Origin: Luteolibacter sp. LG18
Lineage (GTDB): Bacteria; Verrucomicrobiota; Verrucomicrobiia; Verrucomicrobiales; Akkermansiaceae
Length of the DNA stretch: 64,000 nucleotides
Assembly: GCF_036322585.1 (NCBI RefSeq)
Contig: NZ_AP024600.1
Span: 5,580,001 to 5,644,000, forward strand
Direction of reading: 5' to 3'
The position numbers were made by a program, and so were the translations under genes. Each line of letters opens with the position of its first letter. The stretch's first letter is position 1. The notes under the pieces are model-generated. The model was not told the DNA's origin and ran no database searches. It was given only the letters and a program-made list of their open reading frames with translations. This document shows, piece by piece, positions 7,354 through 19,413 of the stretch.

Positions 7354-10335
7354 TCACTTCGCCTCGACGGCGACCTCCGTGGCCTTGAGTCCCTCGGACT
7401 CGGCCTTCACGCGGATCGTTCCCGCCTGCCCGGGCTTGGCGCGGACAATCACCAACGCGAGCCCGTTGTAAGCCTTGCGGTCCGGGGATTGGAACGACTC
7501 GAAGCTGGTGGCGTCGCCATTGTCGGTCGCCACGATCTCGCCCGGGCCCTGCACGCTGAAGCGCACGGCATTCTGGCTGCGCGGCACGGTAAGGCCGTCC
7601 TTGTCCTCGATACGGAGGGTGAGGAAAGACAGATCCTTGCCATCGTCCTTGATCGTCGCACGGTCGGCGGACAGGCCGAGCTTCGCCGCCTCCCCGGTGG
7701 TCTTCACGACATCCTTGGCCCACTCCTTGCCGTCCTTGTACGCCACCACCCGTACTTCACCGGGTTCATACACCACGTCATCCCAGCGCAGGCGGCATTC
7801 GCCCGGGGCCATCGACTTCTTTCCGAGCGACTTGCCGTTCAAGAACACCTCGGCCTCGTCTCCGGAGGTGTAAACGTGGATCGGCGTGACCTGTCCGACC
7901 CGCTCCGGCCAATTCCAGTGCGGCAGGATGTGCGCCATCGGCAGGTCTTTCCGCCACTGGCCCTGGTAGAGATAGAAGCGGTCCTTCGGGAACCCCGCGA
8001 GATCGACAATCCCGAAGTAGCTGCTGCGGGACGGCACCTTGAGCTTGCCCAGTTCCTTCAGCTCCTTTTCCAAGGCCGCACGCTTCGCCGGATCGCCGCT
8101 GAAGTTCAGCAGGTTCGCGGCATCGCCGTCATAGGGCGTCGGCTCGCCGATGTAATCGAAGCCGGTCCACACGAACTCACCGAAGAACTCCGGATGCTTC
8201 TGAAGCGCGCGGAACTGCGCATCCGGCTCATAGGCCCAGCCCGGGGCATCGACGTCGTAGGAGGAAACCTGGAAGTTCACCTGCGAATCGCGGCCGCGCT
8301 TCACCGGGAAGAAATACTCGCCGCGCGAGCTGACACACGAGGAAGTCTCGCTGCCGTAGACCGGTTTGTCCGCATAGCGCGGGTTCTTCAGGAACGGCTC
8401 GTAGAAGGACAGATGGTAGTTCACCCCCATCGCGTCCACCTCCGAGATGAACCCGCTGGACGCCGCCTTTTCCGGATTGTGGCAGCCCACGCTCACCGGC
8501 CGGGTGGTGTCCTCGGAATGCACGATGCCGACCAGCTCCTTCGGAAACGCGGGCTGGTCCTGCTCCACCACCTCGTTGCCGATGCTCCACATGAAGACGC
8601 TCGGGTGGTTCCGGTTCTGCCGCACCATGTCGCGCAGGTCCTTCTCATGCCAGTCCTTCCAGAGGCGGTTGTAGTCCTTCGCCACCTTGCCGTGCGCCCA
8701 ACAATCGAAGGCCTCCACCTGCACCAGGAAACCCATCTTGTCCGCCAGGTCGAGCAACTCGGGCGCGGGCGGATTGTGCGAGGTGCGGATCGCATTGCAG
8801 CCGAAGCTCTTCAGGATCTCGAGCTGGCGCTCCAGCGCGCGGTCGTTCAGCGCGGCCCCGAGCGCGCCAAGATCATGGTGGTTGCACACGCCGCGGACCT
8901 CCACTCGCTTGCCGTTCAGTTTGAAACCCTCGCGGCTGAAATCGAGCGTGCGAATGCCGAAGGGGGTGTCGTAGCAGTCGACGGCCTTGCCCCCCACGGT
9001 CACGGTGACACGAGCGAGATAGCGGTTCGGCGATGCGGTGTCCCACAGCTTCGGCTTTGAGACTTTCAAGGTCACCCCGGCAGCGGGAAGATTCCCATCT
9101 CCTCCCGAAGACATGGCGCTACCAATTTCACCATTGCCTTTCGCCACCACCGCTCCCACGGAGTCGTTGGCACCCAATTCGTGAAGTGCCACCTGCACTT
9201 CAACCTTTTGAGCGGCATCCACCGAGGTCGGCATCCCTTCCAAACGGGCCACCACCTTCACGGTAGTCGAGTCCGGGGTCACCTCCGGAGTCGTCACCGT
9301 GGTGCCATAGTGGGCCACGTGTACCGGCTGGGATTTCACCAACCACGTATGCCGGTAGATCCCCGCACCCGGATACCAACGGGAATCCCAGTTCTCCGTA
9401 TTGAGGCGCACCGCGATCGTGTTCTCGCCACCGAAATTCAACGCCTCACGCAAGTCCACCCGGAAGGCCGAGTAACCGTAAGGCCGCGCTGGCAGCTCCT
9501 TCCCGTTGACGAACACCTGCGCGTAAGCCATCGCCCCATCGAAATCCAGGAACACGCTCTTCCCCTTGTCCGCCGCTGGCAGGGTGAACATCTTGCGATA
9601 CCAGCCGATCGCCTTCCACGGCAGTTTGCCGGTGCCGCCCGGCAGATCCTGGCGGAACGGTCCCTCGATGCCCCAGTCATGCGGCAGGTCGAGCTTCCGC
9701 CATGCGGAGTCATTGAACTTCGGATCGCTGGGAGCGGGCGACCCGTCCTGCAGCTTCTCCTGCTTCACCGGCTGGCCCTTGTCATCCAGCAACTCGATCT
9801 CACGGATGCTCGCCCACTGGCCCGTCGGCAGCGAGGTGGTGCGCACCCGCAGGAACCGGCGCGCGGCGGAAGGAGACTCCCTCGTGGGCTTCACCTCGGT
9901 CCAAGCCTTGCCATCCTCCGAGGTTTCCAGCACGGCGACATACGCGCCTTCCTTTTCCCAAGTCACCTTGATGTCTGAAAACGCGGTCGGCTTCGCGAAC
10001 TCCAGTTGCAGCCATTGCGCGGGAGCCGGACCGGAGGCACACCAGCGGGTCTCCGGATTGCCATCGAAGGCGTTCACCGCCGGGTTGCCCTTCTCCCCTT
10101 CCTCCGAGGACGCGAGCACCGTGACGGCGAAGTTGGAGCCGCCCGGCTCCGCCTTTCGCGATCCATCCGCCTGCAAACCATAGCGGGAAAACGTCCAACC
10201 GGAATCGAACGACTCACGGGTGCGTAGGGCGGCGAGCTCCGCCGGTTTCGGGAACTCGAGGTTGGTGGCGGACGCAATCAGGGGCGTCATGATCGCCAAA
10301 GCCGCGAGCGTGGTGAGTAACGGAGGGGTAGTCAT
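7354..10335 (-). CDS. Secreted glycoside hydrolase family 2 (beta-galactosidase-like)
   Basis: 993-residue enzyme predicted to hydrolyse beta-glycosides outside the cytoplasm. The chosen ATG at 10335 gives a clear signal peptide (MTTPPLLTTLAALAIMTPLIASA); the longer upstream frame has no secretory start. Residues ~50-190 hold an F5/8-type discoidin domain (TRWCASGPAPAQWLQLEF) inserted early. The GH2 sugar-binding domain follows (LDLPHDWGIEGPF, WYRKMFTLP, FDGAMAYAQVFVNGKEL), then the Ig-like domain and the TIM barrel. The barrel shows GVCNHHDLGALGAALND, IRTSHNPPAPELLDLAD and SIGNEVVEQ, whose Glu is the expected acid/base, and VWTGFDYIGEPTPYD. C-terminal Ig-like domains (DUF4982-like) close it. 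Substrate could be a galactoside or another plant or algal beta-glycan; the sequence does not settle this. On the minus strand, TTGCGA and TATTTC spaced 17 bases (10352-10380) are a weak promoter candidate. Confidence 0.9.
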   Translation of the reverse strand: MTTPPLLTTLAALAIMTPLIASATNLEFPKPAELAALRTRESFDSGWTFSRYGLQADGSRKAEPGGSNFAVTVLASSEEGEKGNPAVNAFDGNPETRWCASGPAPAQWLQLEFAKPTAFSDIKVTWEKEGAYVAVLETSEDGKAWTEVKPTRESPSAARRFLRVRTTSLPTGQWASIREIELLDDKGQPVKQEKLQDGSPAPSDPKFNDSAWRKLDLPHDWGIEGPFRQDLPGGTGKLPWKAIGWYRKMFTLPAADKGKSVFLDFDGAMAYAQVFVNGKELPARPYGYSAFRVDLREALNFGGENTIAVRLNTENWDSRWYPGAGIYRHTWLVKSQPVHVAHYGTTVTTPEVTPDSTTVKVVARLEGMPTSVDAAQKVEVQVALHELGANDSVGAVVAKGNGEIGSAMSSGGDGNLPAAGVTLKVSKPKLWDTASPNRYLARVTVTVGGKAVDCYDTPFGIRTLDFSREGFKLNGKRVEVRGVCNHHDLGALGAALNDRALERQLEILKSFGCNAIRTSHNPPAPELLDLADKMGFLVQVEAFDCWAHGKVAKDYNRLWKDWHEKDLRDMVRQNRNHPSVFMWSIGNEVVEQDQPAFPKELVGIVHSEDTTRPVSVGCHNPEKAASSGFISEVDAMGVNYHLSFYEPFLKNPRYADKPVYGSETSSCVSSRGEYFFPVKRGRDSQVNFQVSSYDVDAPGWAYEPDAQFRALQKHPEFFGEFVWTGFDYIGEPTPYDGDAANLLNFSGDPAKRAALEKELKELGKLKVPSRSSYFGIVDLAGFPKDRFYLYQGQWRKDLPMAHILPHWNWPERVGQVTPIHVYTSGDEAEVFLNGKSLGKKSMAPGECRLRWDDVVYEPGEVRVVAYKDGKEWAKDVVKTTGEAAKLGLSADRATIKDDGKDLSFLTLRIEDKDGLTVPRSQNAVRFSVQGPGEIVATDNGDATSFESFQSPDRKAYNGLALVIVRAKPGQAGTIRVKAESEGLKATEVAVEAK

Positions 10336-10445
10336 ACAATGGAGTGTTGCGGAAATACCGAATGTACCGGTGCTTCGCAAGAACGGGCGGGAAATGTCGC
10401 AGATCGTGGCATCCATCACCTCCCGCAGCCCTATCCCCCGGAACG

Positions 10446-10478
10446 CAAAAAGCCCGGTGGCGCATGGCACCACCGGGC
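10446..10478 (-). terminator. Intrinsic terminator of icd
   Basis: A perfect 9-bp stem, GCCCGGTGG (10452-10460) with CCACCGGGC (10470-10478), is followed on the minus strand by a run of T (10446-10451). It lies 20 bases after the isocitrate dehydrogenase stop. Confidence 0.8.
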
Positions 10479-10498
10479 CGGAGAAACAGTCCTTACAC

Positions 10499-12850
<2,352 letters not shown>

Positions 12851-12917
12851 CTAACATCTCGCGCCACTTTTCGGCGGCTTCCGGCGCTCGGCCTGGCTTT
12901 TTTCATGACAAAAAATC

Positions 12918-13025
12918 GCCCGGTTCAGTACGGGCCCGGCTAGCCACCTCCTTTCCGGAGGAGCCCTCCTCCGAAACGTATTTCCCCCGGTTCCCTCCTC
13001 CTGACGGAGCCGGGGGATTTCTTTT
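12918..13025 (+). ncRNA. Candidate small RNA with CCTCC-rich hairpins and terminator
   Basis: Within the 309-base gap between icd and the Spx-like gene a cluster of hairpins lies on the plus strand. They are GCCCG/CGGGC (12918-12922 with 12931-12935), CCTCC/GGAGG (12947-12951 with 12957-12961), an alternative overlapping GGAGGA/TCCTCC (12957-12962 with 12967-12972), and a final CCCCCGG/CCGGGGG stem (12984-12990 with 13010-13016) followed by ATTTCTTTT. No plus-strand coding region precedes the terminator. The final hairpin also sits 17 bases past the stop of the minus-strand Spx-like gene, so it may simply serve that gene. No clear promoter was found. Confidence 0.35.
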
Positions 13026-13033
13026 GCCCGAGT

Positions 13034-13381
13034 TCAGGCCAATGCCTTCTCCCAATCCGCGGCCTTGAACCCAGTCAGCGCCACGCCCTCGCCGACCACG
13101 AACGGGCGCTTCACGAGGTTCCCGTTCGACGCCAGCAGGGCGAACGCCTCGTCCCGCGACATCGTCGGCAGCTTGTCCTTCAACCCCAGCTCCCGGTAAT
13201 CGCCGCCGGAGGTATTGAAGAGCTTCTGGAGCCCCACCGCATCCGCCACCGCCCCCAGCTCCCCGACCGCCGGGGGCGTTTCACGGATCGCTTTTTCCTC
13301 AAATTCGATTCCCCGGGCCTGCAGCCATTTCTTCGCATCCCGGCAGGTGGAACAATTCTTGTACAGGTAAACCTTGAGCAC
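13034..13381 (-). CDS. Spx/ArsC/YffB-family thioredoxin-fold protein
   Basis: Small cytoplasmic protein of 115 residues with an ArsC/Spx-type thioredoxin fold. The N-terminal CSTC (residues 10-13) after MLKVYLYKN is the redox-active CxxC of this family. It is followed by RDAKKWLQARGIEF, a FNTSG segment and KRPFVVGEG near residue 90, all typical of the arsenate reductase-like YffB/Spx group. Whether it reduces arsenate, handles glutathione adducts, or acts as a regulator cannot be told from sequence. It starts with GTG at 13381 and diverges from uup, 41 bases apart. Confidence 0.8.
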   Translation of the reverse strand: MLKVYLYKNCSTCRDAKKWLQARGIEFEEKAIRETPPAVGELGAVADAVGLQKLFNTSGGDYRELGLKDKLPTMSRDEAFALLASNGNLVKRPFVVGEGVALTGFKAADWEKALA

Positions 13382-13422
13382 GGCGCAGTTTCACCGTCCT
13401 CTTCCCGCCACCGCAAGCGCCG

Positions 13423-15305
<1,883 letters not shown>

Positions 15306-15306
<1 letters not shown>

Positions 15307-15328
15307 TAGCGCAAGTTTCCAACTTGCG
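15306..15328 (+). repeat. REP palindrome, copy 1
   Basis: A 23-base element: head GTAG, stem arm CGCAAGTT, loop TCC, and complementary arm AACTTGCG. It starts at the last base of the uup stop and lies on the 3' side of the RAYT gene. The GTAG head joined to a perfect 8-bp stem is the classical REP layout. A degenerate partner may follow near 15342-15365. Confidence 0.85.
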
Positions 15329-15381
15329 TATGGGTGCACCCACCCCCACGCAAAAACTTCCGCTGGGCATCTAGCGCCCCC

Positions 15382-16011
15382 TCACCTCAACCGATACTCT
15401 CCCTCCCTCAGCTTCGCCTTCGCCGGATTGTCCCTCACATATCGCACAAACCCCTCCAACGATCCTGCATCGCGCACCAGATGATCGAAGGATTCATGCT
15501 GCCATAGCTGACCATCCCGCCCGATCAGCCGGTTGATCTCCCGCGCCGTGAACCTCTTCCACGAATGCAGTACCTCCGTGAGCGAATGCCCCTCCCGCGG
15601 AGCCACCAACACGTGCACGTGATTGGGCATCACCACGTAGTCGGTCAGATCATACCGCTCGCCATCGAAGTGTTCCAAGGCATTCGCCACGATTGAGGAA
15701 CAATCGGGATCCCGAAGCACACAAGCACCGCTGCCTGCATCAAGCAGCTCATGGAAGCGCCGGCCGAACTCGCGGAAATAGCGTCTTCGCTCCTCTTCCA
15801 CCAATCCGAGCAGTGTCTCCGAAAGCCCGCCTTCTCCCGATACCCCTCTCGCCAACAACCATCGCCTCCGGTCCTCCGCCCACATCCGCATCGACCGTGC
15901 TGGTATCGCATCGGCGAGCCGGAACGTCACGAACGTGATCGCGTCTGTCTGCTGCCAGTGCGGAAGGTTCCGGAGACTTCGTTCGATTGGATTCTCGGGA
16001 TCGAGAAACAT
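15382..16011 (-). CDS. REP-associated tyrosine transposase (RAYT)
   Basis: 209-residue HUH-type endonuclease of the IS200-like Y1 transposase superfamily. Visible signatures are the HUH core MPNHVHVLV (about residues 130-138) with hydrophobic neighbours, the LWQHESFDHLVRD block, and FVRYVRDNPAKAKL near the end, which carries the catalytic Tyr. RAYTs are domesticated, single-copy relatives of IS200/IS605 transposases that cleave and spread REP palindromes bearing a GTAG-like head. Here REP copies lie on both sides of the gene. ATG at 16011 is preferred; the longer frame begins at a TTG inside the upstream REP. It appears intact. Confidence 0.9.
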   Translation of the reverse strand: MFLDPENPIERSLRNLPHWQQTDAITFVTFRLADAIPARSMRMWAEDRRRWLLARGVSGEGGLSETLLGLVEEERRRYFREFGRRFHELLDAGSGACVLRDPDCSSIVANALEHFDGERYDLTDYVVMPNHVHVLVAPREGHSLTEVLHSWKRFTAREINRLIGRDGQLWQHESFDHLVRDAGSLEGFVRYVRDNPAKAKLREGEYRLR

Positions 16012-16020
16012 GCTGGAGAA

Positions 16021-16043
16021 GTAGCGCAAGTTTCCAACTTGCG
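16021..16043 (+). repeat. REP palindrome, copy 2
   Basis: Identical in all 23 bases to copy 1 (GTAG head, CGCAAGTT stem, TCC loop, AACTTGCG). It lies 9 bases upstream of the RAYT ATG. With the inverted copy 63 bases away it forms a BIME-like pair. Confidence 0.85.
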
Positions 16044-16106
16044 TGATCTCAAAGCGGACCTCGAAGCAAAATCCCGACCGCCTCCCCTGATCGATCCGTC
16101 CCCATC

Positions 16107-16129
16107 CGCAAGTTACAAACTTGCGCTAC
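16107..16129 (-). repeat. REP palindrome, copy 3 (inverted)
   Basis: Same 23-base element on the minus strand, with loop TGT in place of TCC and a fully conserved head and stem. The loop change leaves pairing intact, as expected for a structure under selection. It ends one base before the stop of the LolD-like ATPase gene. Confidence 0.85.
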
Positions 16130-16130
16130 T

Positions 16131-16799
16131 TCACCAAATCTTCCCGTCGCGGATCACCAGCTTGCGGTCGCCGTTCGCGGCGATGGTTTCGTCGTGGGTC
16201 ACCACCACCAGCGTCACCCCATGCTCGGTGGCGAGGTTGAGCAGGATGTCCATGATCTGCTTGCTGTTCACCGAATCCAGGTTGCCGGTCGGCTCGTCCG
16301 CGAACAACACCTTCGGTTCGTTCACGATCGCCCGCGCGATCGCCACGCGCTGCTGTTCGCCGCCCGAAAGCTCCGCTGGCAAGTGGTCGGCACGGTTCGC
16401 CAATCCCACCCGCTCCAACGCGGCCATCGCCGCCTCGGTGCGGTCCTTCTTCCCGAGCAGGCCCGGCACCAGCACGTTCTCCAAGGCCGTCAGTTCCGGC
16501 AGCAAGTGGTAGTTCTGGAACACATAGCCGATGCGGCTGTTCCGGAAACGCGCCTGCTCACGGCCGCTGAGACCGTAGAGGTCCTGGCCATCGATGTGCA
16601 CCGAGCCCTGCTCCGGCCGTTCCAGCCCGGCGAGGGTGTAAAGCAGCGTCGACTTCCCCGCTCCGCTCGGACCGCAAAGGAACACCTTCTCACCACGGGC
16701 GATCTTCAGATCAATGCCGTGAAGCACCTCCACCAGCTTCTTTCCGAGGCTGTAGCTGCGGTGCAAGTTCCTGGTTTCGATCATCGGCGCGTCGGACAC
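16131..16799 (-). CDS. ABC transporter ATP-binding protein, LolD/MacB type
   Basis: 222-residue ATPase subunit of a MacB/LolD-type ABC system, which powers lipoprotein release, efflux or envelope processes. Walker A is GPSGAGKST, the Q-loop lies in YVFQNYHLLPELTALENV, the signature is LSGGEQQRVAIARA, Walker B is VLFADEPTGNLD and the H-loop is VVVTHDE. The family-specific GNLDS after Walker B fits LolD/MacB. No permease gene is next to it, so its partner must be elsewhere. A second in-frame ATG five codons in is a possible start. A REP palindrome abuts the stop. Confidence 0.85.
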   Translation of the reverse strand: MSDAPMIETRNLHRSYSLGKKLVEVLHGIDLKIARGEKVFLCGPSGAGKSTLLYTLAGLERPEQGSVHIDGQDLYGLSGREQARFRNSRIGYVFQNYHLLPELTALENVLVPGLLGKKDRTEAAMAALERVGLANRADHLPAELSGGEQQRVAIARAIVNEPKVLFADEPTGNLDSVNSKQIMDILLNLATEHGVTLVVVTHDETIAANGDRKLVIRDGKIW

Positions 16800-16869
16800 G
16801 CGGCGAACCTAGACGCCCCTGTTGGAAACCGGAACTGAAATTTCTCCTCACAACCGCCCACAAAGAGAA

Positions 16870-16954
16870 GGACCGCAGATGACGCAGATTTGAATAAGAA
16901 GATCATGCTTCGATCTTATCCTCTTAATCAGCGTCATCTGCGAAATCCGCGGTC
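16870..16954. repeat. Long imperfect hairpin, dispersed-repeat type
   Basis: CGCAGATGACGC and GCGTCATCTGCG form a perfect 12-bp inverted pair around an A/T-rich centre with its own AAGATC/GATCTT stem; outer GACCGC/GCGGTC extend it. It lies in the 266-base gap upstream of the LolD-like gene. Only one copy is in this window, so calling it dispersed is inference. Confidence 0.5.
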
Positions 16955-16995
16955 ATCGCCTCCTTCCCTTTATCAGCTCAACCGGTCCCCCATGA

Positions 16996-17033
16996 AAATC
17001 GACACCCGCGCCGGCGAACCGGACGCGGGTGTC
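16996..17033 (-). terminator. Intrinsic terminator of the uvrA-sigma-PDZ cluster
   Basis: A perfect 10-bp stem, GACACCCGCG (17001-17010) with CGCGGGTGTC (17024-17033), is followed on the minus strand by GATTTTC. It lies 33 bases past the stop of the PDZ gene and is the only strong terminator seen between it and uvrA. Confidence 0.75.
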
Positions 17034-17065
17034 TTTCCTTGCCTCCCTGAGAATGGAATCCCGGT

Positions 17066-18112
17066 TTACTGGTCGATCAGCGGATCGGGAGCGCGGGAGC
17101 CGAACTGGAGCCGGAGCCCGCCGCCTTTGAAATTCATGTCGAGCTTCAGCGCGTCCACCCGCTGGCGGACGTCATCCGGAGCCTTGCCGCGGTCCTTCTC
17201 CGTTTCCCACGGACCGGACCACACGACCGATCCACTCTTGTCGAAGACCTTCACTTCCTTGGCGCCGTTCTTGTTCTTGATCTCCACGGAACCCTTGTCG
17301 TCCATCAGGCGGACGGTGCTCTCGCTGTTCAAGTTGAACTCCTTCGGCGCGACGGCATCTGCTCCCGGATTGCCTTCGAGCATCCTCTGCATGCGGTTCT
17401 GCATCTCGCGGACCACCTGATCGATCTCGGGCACCTGCGTGTCCATGCCCATGTCACCGGACAAGTCATGGATTCCCGCACGACCGCCGAGACCGCGTTC
17501 GAAGGACTCACGGAACCGCTTCGCCTGCTCCGGTGGCATGCCCTGCAAAAAGCGTTCGTAGGACGGCTCCTCGCGTTGCGGCATCATGCCGATCTCGTTT
17601 TCCGGGCGGGTGCCGAGGATCACCTTCCGGGAATCCTGCTTGCCCGCGTGGATGAAATCGACCGCCAGCTCGTCGCCGGGATGCTTTGCCGAGACGGCAC
17701 CGGAAAGTTCCGCGTGGCTCGCGATCGCCTTGCCATCGATCTTGAGGATCACGTCGTTGATGGCGAAGCCGGCCTTCGCCGCCGGACCGGTGGGATCGAG
17801 CGAACGGACGATCACGCCCTCGCCGGGTTTGAGCCCGATGTGGGCGGAAAGGATTTCGGGAACGGCACCACTGCCGAGGCCGAGGTAGGCCCCGTTGGCC
17901 ACGGCCTGGCGGACCTCCGGACGGCGCTCGACGCGACCGCCGCGGAGAGGGACCACGGGCGCCGGATCTTCGGCGGCGGGTTGGGAGGCCTCGGCAGGCG
18001 CCTGGATGGACGGCACTTCTTCCGGCGGACCTTCGATCGCAAATGCCGGAGTCACCAGCGCCACAAGGCTGGCGGAAAGAATGGCGTGTTTCGCGGTTTT
18101 CATCGTTGACAT
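17066..18112 (-). CDS. Exported PDZ-domain protein
   Basis: 348-residue protein with a signal peptide (MKTAKHAILSASLVALVTPAFA). One PDZ domain lies at about residues 75-170, with the carboxylate-binding-like YLGLGSG, a VIVRSLDPTGPAAKAGF hydrophobic segment and NDVILKIDGKAI. No protease catalytic triad is present, so it is a PDZ adaptor and not a DegP-type protease. The C-terminal ~150 residues contain a charged region and a beta-rich WSGPWETEKDRGKAP part of unknown function. It closes the sigma/anti-sigma cluster (41-base gap), so it may sense or deliver the periplasmic signal. The start could be ATG 18112 or 18103. Confidence 0.75.
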   Translation of the reverse strand: MSTMKTAKHAILSASLVALVTPAFAIEGPPEEVPSIQAPAEASQPAAEDPAPVVPLRGGRVERRPEVRQAVANGAYLGLGSGAVPEILSAHIGLKPGEGVIVRSLDPTGPAAKAGFAINDVILKIDGKAIASHAELSGAVSAKHPGDELAVDFIHAGKQDSRKVILGTRPENEIGMMPQREEPSYERFLQGMPPEQAKRFRESFERGLGGRAGIHDLSGDMGMDTQVPEIDQVVREMQNRMQRMLEGNPGADAVAPKEFNLNSESTVRLMDDKGSVEIKNKNGAKEVKVFDKSGSVVWSGPWETEKDRGKAPDDVRQRVDALKLDMNFKGGGLRLQFGSRAPDPLIDQ

Positions 18113-18153
18113 ACTAGGAGCGTCGTAGCAGCCCGGATTTGTCTTTTTTGATA

Positions 18154-18801
18154 TCAGTCGATTTTCTCGGGCACCAGGATGAGCTCCTCGCGCGGCTGCT
18201 CGAACTCCACCTTCTTGCCCTCGGCATTCGTGAAGCTGGCCTTCTCCTTGTAGGTCGTGCGCATCACCCGGTACGGGCGGCCGTTCTTCCAGACCACGCC
18301 CTCGTCCTTCGCGTCCTGCACATCGCGGCCGTAGCCGGAGGGAGCGAAGGAAGCGGAAGCCACCCCGTCACGCGCGCCGGACACCATCGCGGCGGCCGGA
18401 TCGGACTGGGCCACGCGGGGACCATTGCCGGAAGTCGTCTTGCCCATCGGCATGAACAAGGCCGTGAGTCCACCCAGCAGCGCCACCGCTGCGGCAGCAG
18501 CCATCGGGCGATAGCGGCGGGCCTTCTCCGGCGCGGCGTTCGGCTTCGTGAACATCACGATCTTCTCGTCCACCTGGAACGGAGCGGCGGCGACGATGTT
18601 CTCCAGCGAGCGCATCAGGTCCGGCGGCAACGTCAGCGGCTGATGGTTGCCCAGCAGGGCCTCCATCCGCAGCTCATCGGCGGTCGGCCGGACCAGCGAT
18701 CCGTGCGCGGCCTCTTCAAGCCGCGCGAGCAACGCCGCGTCGGGCACGGCGGGCCGCAGGGAGGCCAAGCATGCTTCGATGTCGTGGAATTCGTCGTTCA
18801 T
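18154..18801 (-). CDS. Putative membrane-anchored anti-sigma factor
   Basis: 215 residues with one transmembrane segment near residues 100-118 (MAAAAAVALLGGLTALFMP). The N-terminal ~95 residues are cytoplasmic by prediction (helical, with DIEACLASLRP and LPPDLMRSLENIV), and the C-terminal ~95 residues are periplasmic. It starts six bases after the ECF sigma stop, the standard position of a cognate anti-sigma factor. No zinc-binding HxxxCxxC motif is visible, so it is not a ZAS-type anti-sigma; the call rests on topology and position. Confidence 0.6.
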   Translation of the reverse strand: MNDEFHDIEACLASLRPAVPDAALLARLEEAAHGSLVRPTADELRMEALLGNHQPLTLPPDLMRSLENIVAAAPFQVDEKIVMFTKPNAAPEKARRYRPMAAAAAVALLGGLTALFMPMGKTTSGNGPRVAQSDPAAAMVSGARDGVASASFAPSGYGRDVQDAKDEGVVWKNGRPYRVMRTTYKEKASFTNAEGKKVEFEQPREELILVPEKID

Positions 18802-18807
18802 GGATGT

Positions 18808-19398
18808 TCAGATGGAAAGGTCGCCTTTGCGGCGGGCACCGCCCAGTTTTCGTTTAAGGGCTTCAAGTCCATAGCGATACCGGGAGGCCGCTGTGTTTTG
18901 GGAAATGTCCAGAGCCTCACCTATTTCCGCAAAGGTGCGCTCGCCCCAGATCTTCATCACGATCACTTCGGCGAATTTCGGAGGCAGTTCTTTCAAGCCT
19001 GCTTCAAGCAAGGCGCGGGTCTCATCGTCCGAAGCCTCGCTCTCGAACCACGGGTGGTAGGCGTCCTTCTGGTCGCTTTCAATTTCCACGCCCACCGTGT
19101 CCTCGCGGCGCTTGCGGCGATCGTCGCGGCGGCTCAGGTCGATCGCCAGCCGACGGATCGCGGTATAGAGATAAGGCATCCAGGCCTCTTCGCCGCCCAC
19201 GAATTCGCCGCTGTTGAGCTTGTCCACCAGCTTCACCAGCGCATCCTGCAGGATGTCCTGGGCATCCTCGTTCGACCGCGTCTGCTGGCGTGCAAAAAGC
19301 AACAAACGCGGTCCATGCTCCTGCAACCACGAACGCCAGGCGGTCGCGGAGGGTGAGAGATCGGTTGCAGCGGTCACCGGTGGGGAAGCTTCTTCCAT
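18808..19398 (-). CDS. ECF-type RNA polymerase sigma factor
   Basis: 196-residue alternative sigma factor with region 2 (RLLLFARQQTRSNEDAQDIL, then MPYLYTAIRRLAIDLSRRDDR) and region 4 helix-turn-helix (ERTFAEIGEALDISQNTAASRYRYGLEALKRKL). The size and lack of regions 1 and 3 place it in the ECF group. It starts 15 bases after the uvrA stop and is followed at once by an anti-sigma-like gene. No promoter is obvious in the 15-base gap, so transcription from uvrA or from inside it is likely. Confidence 0.9.
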   Translation of the reverse strand: MEEASPPVTAATDLSPSATAWRSWLQEHGPRLLLFARQQTRSNEDAQDILQDALVKLVDKLNSGEFVGGEEAWMPYLYTAIRRLAIDLSRRDDRRKRREDTVGVEIESDQKDAYHPWFESEASDDETRALLEAGLKELPPKFAEVIVMKIWGERTFAEIGEALDISQNTAASRYRYGLEALKRKLGGARRKGDLSI

Positions 19399-19413
19399 GG
19401 AGCGATGCCGGTT

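Noticed and set aside
16890..17420. 176-codon plus ORF across the hairpin repeat and PDZ gene end
   Set aside because: Crosses a terminator and is antisense to the PDZ gene; no domain.
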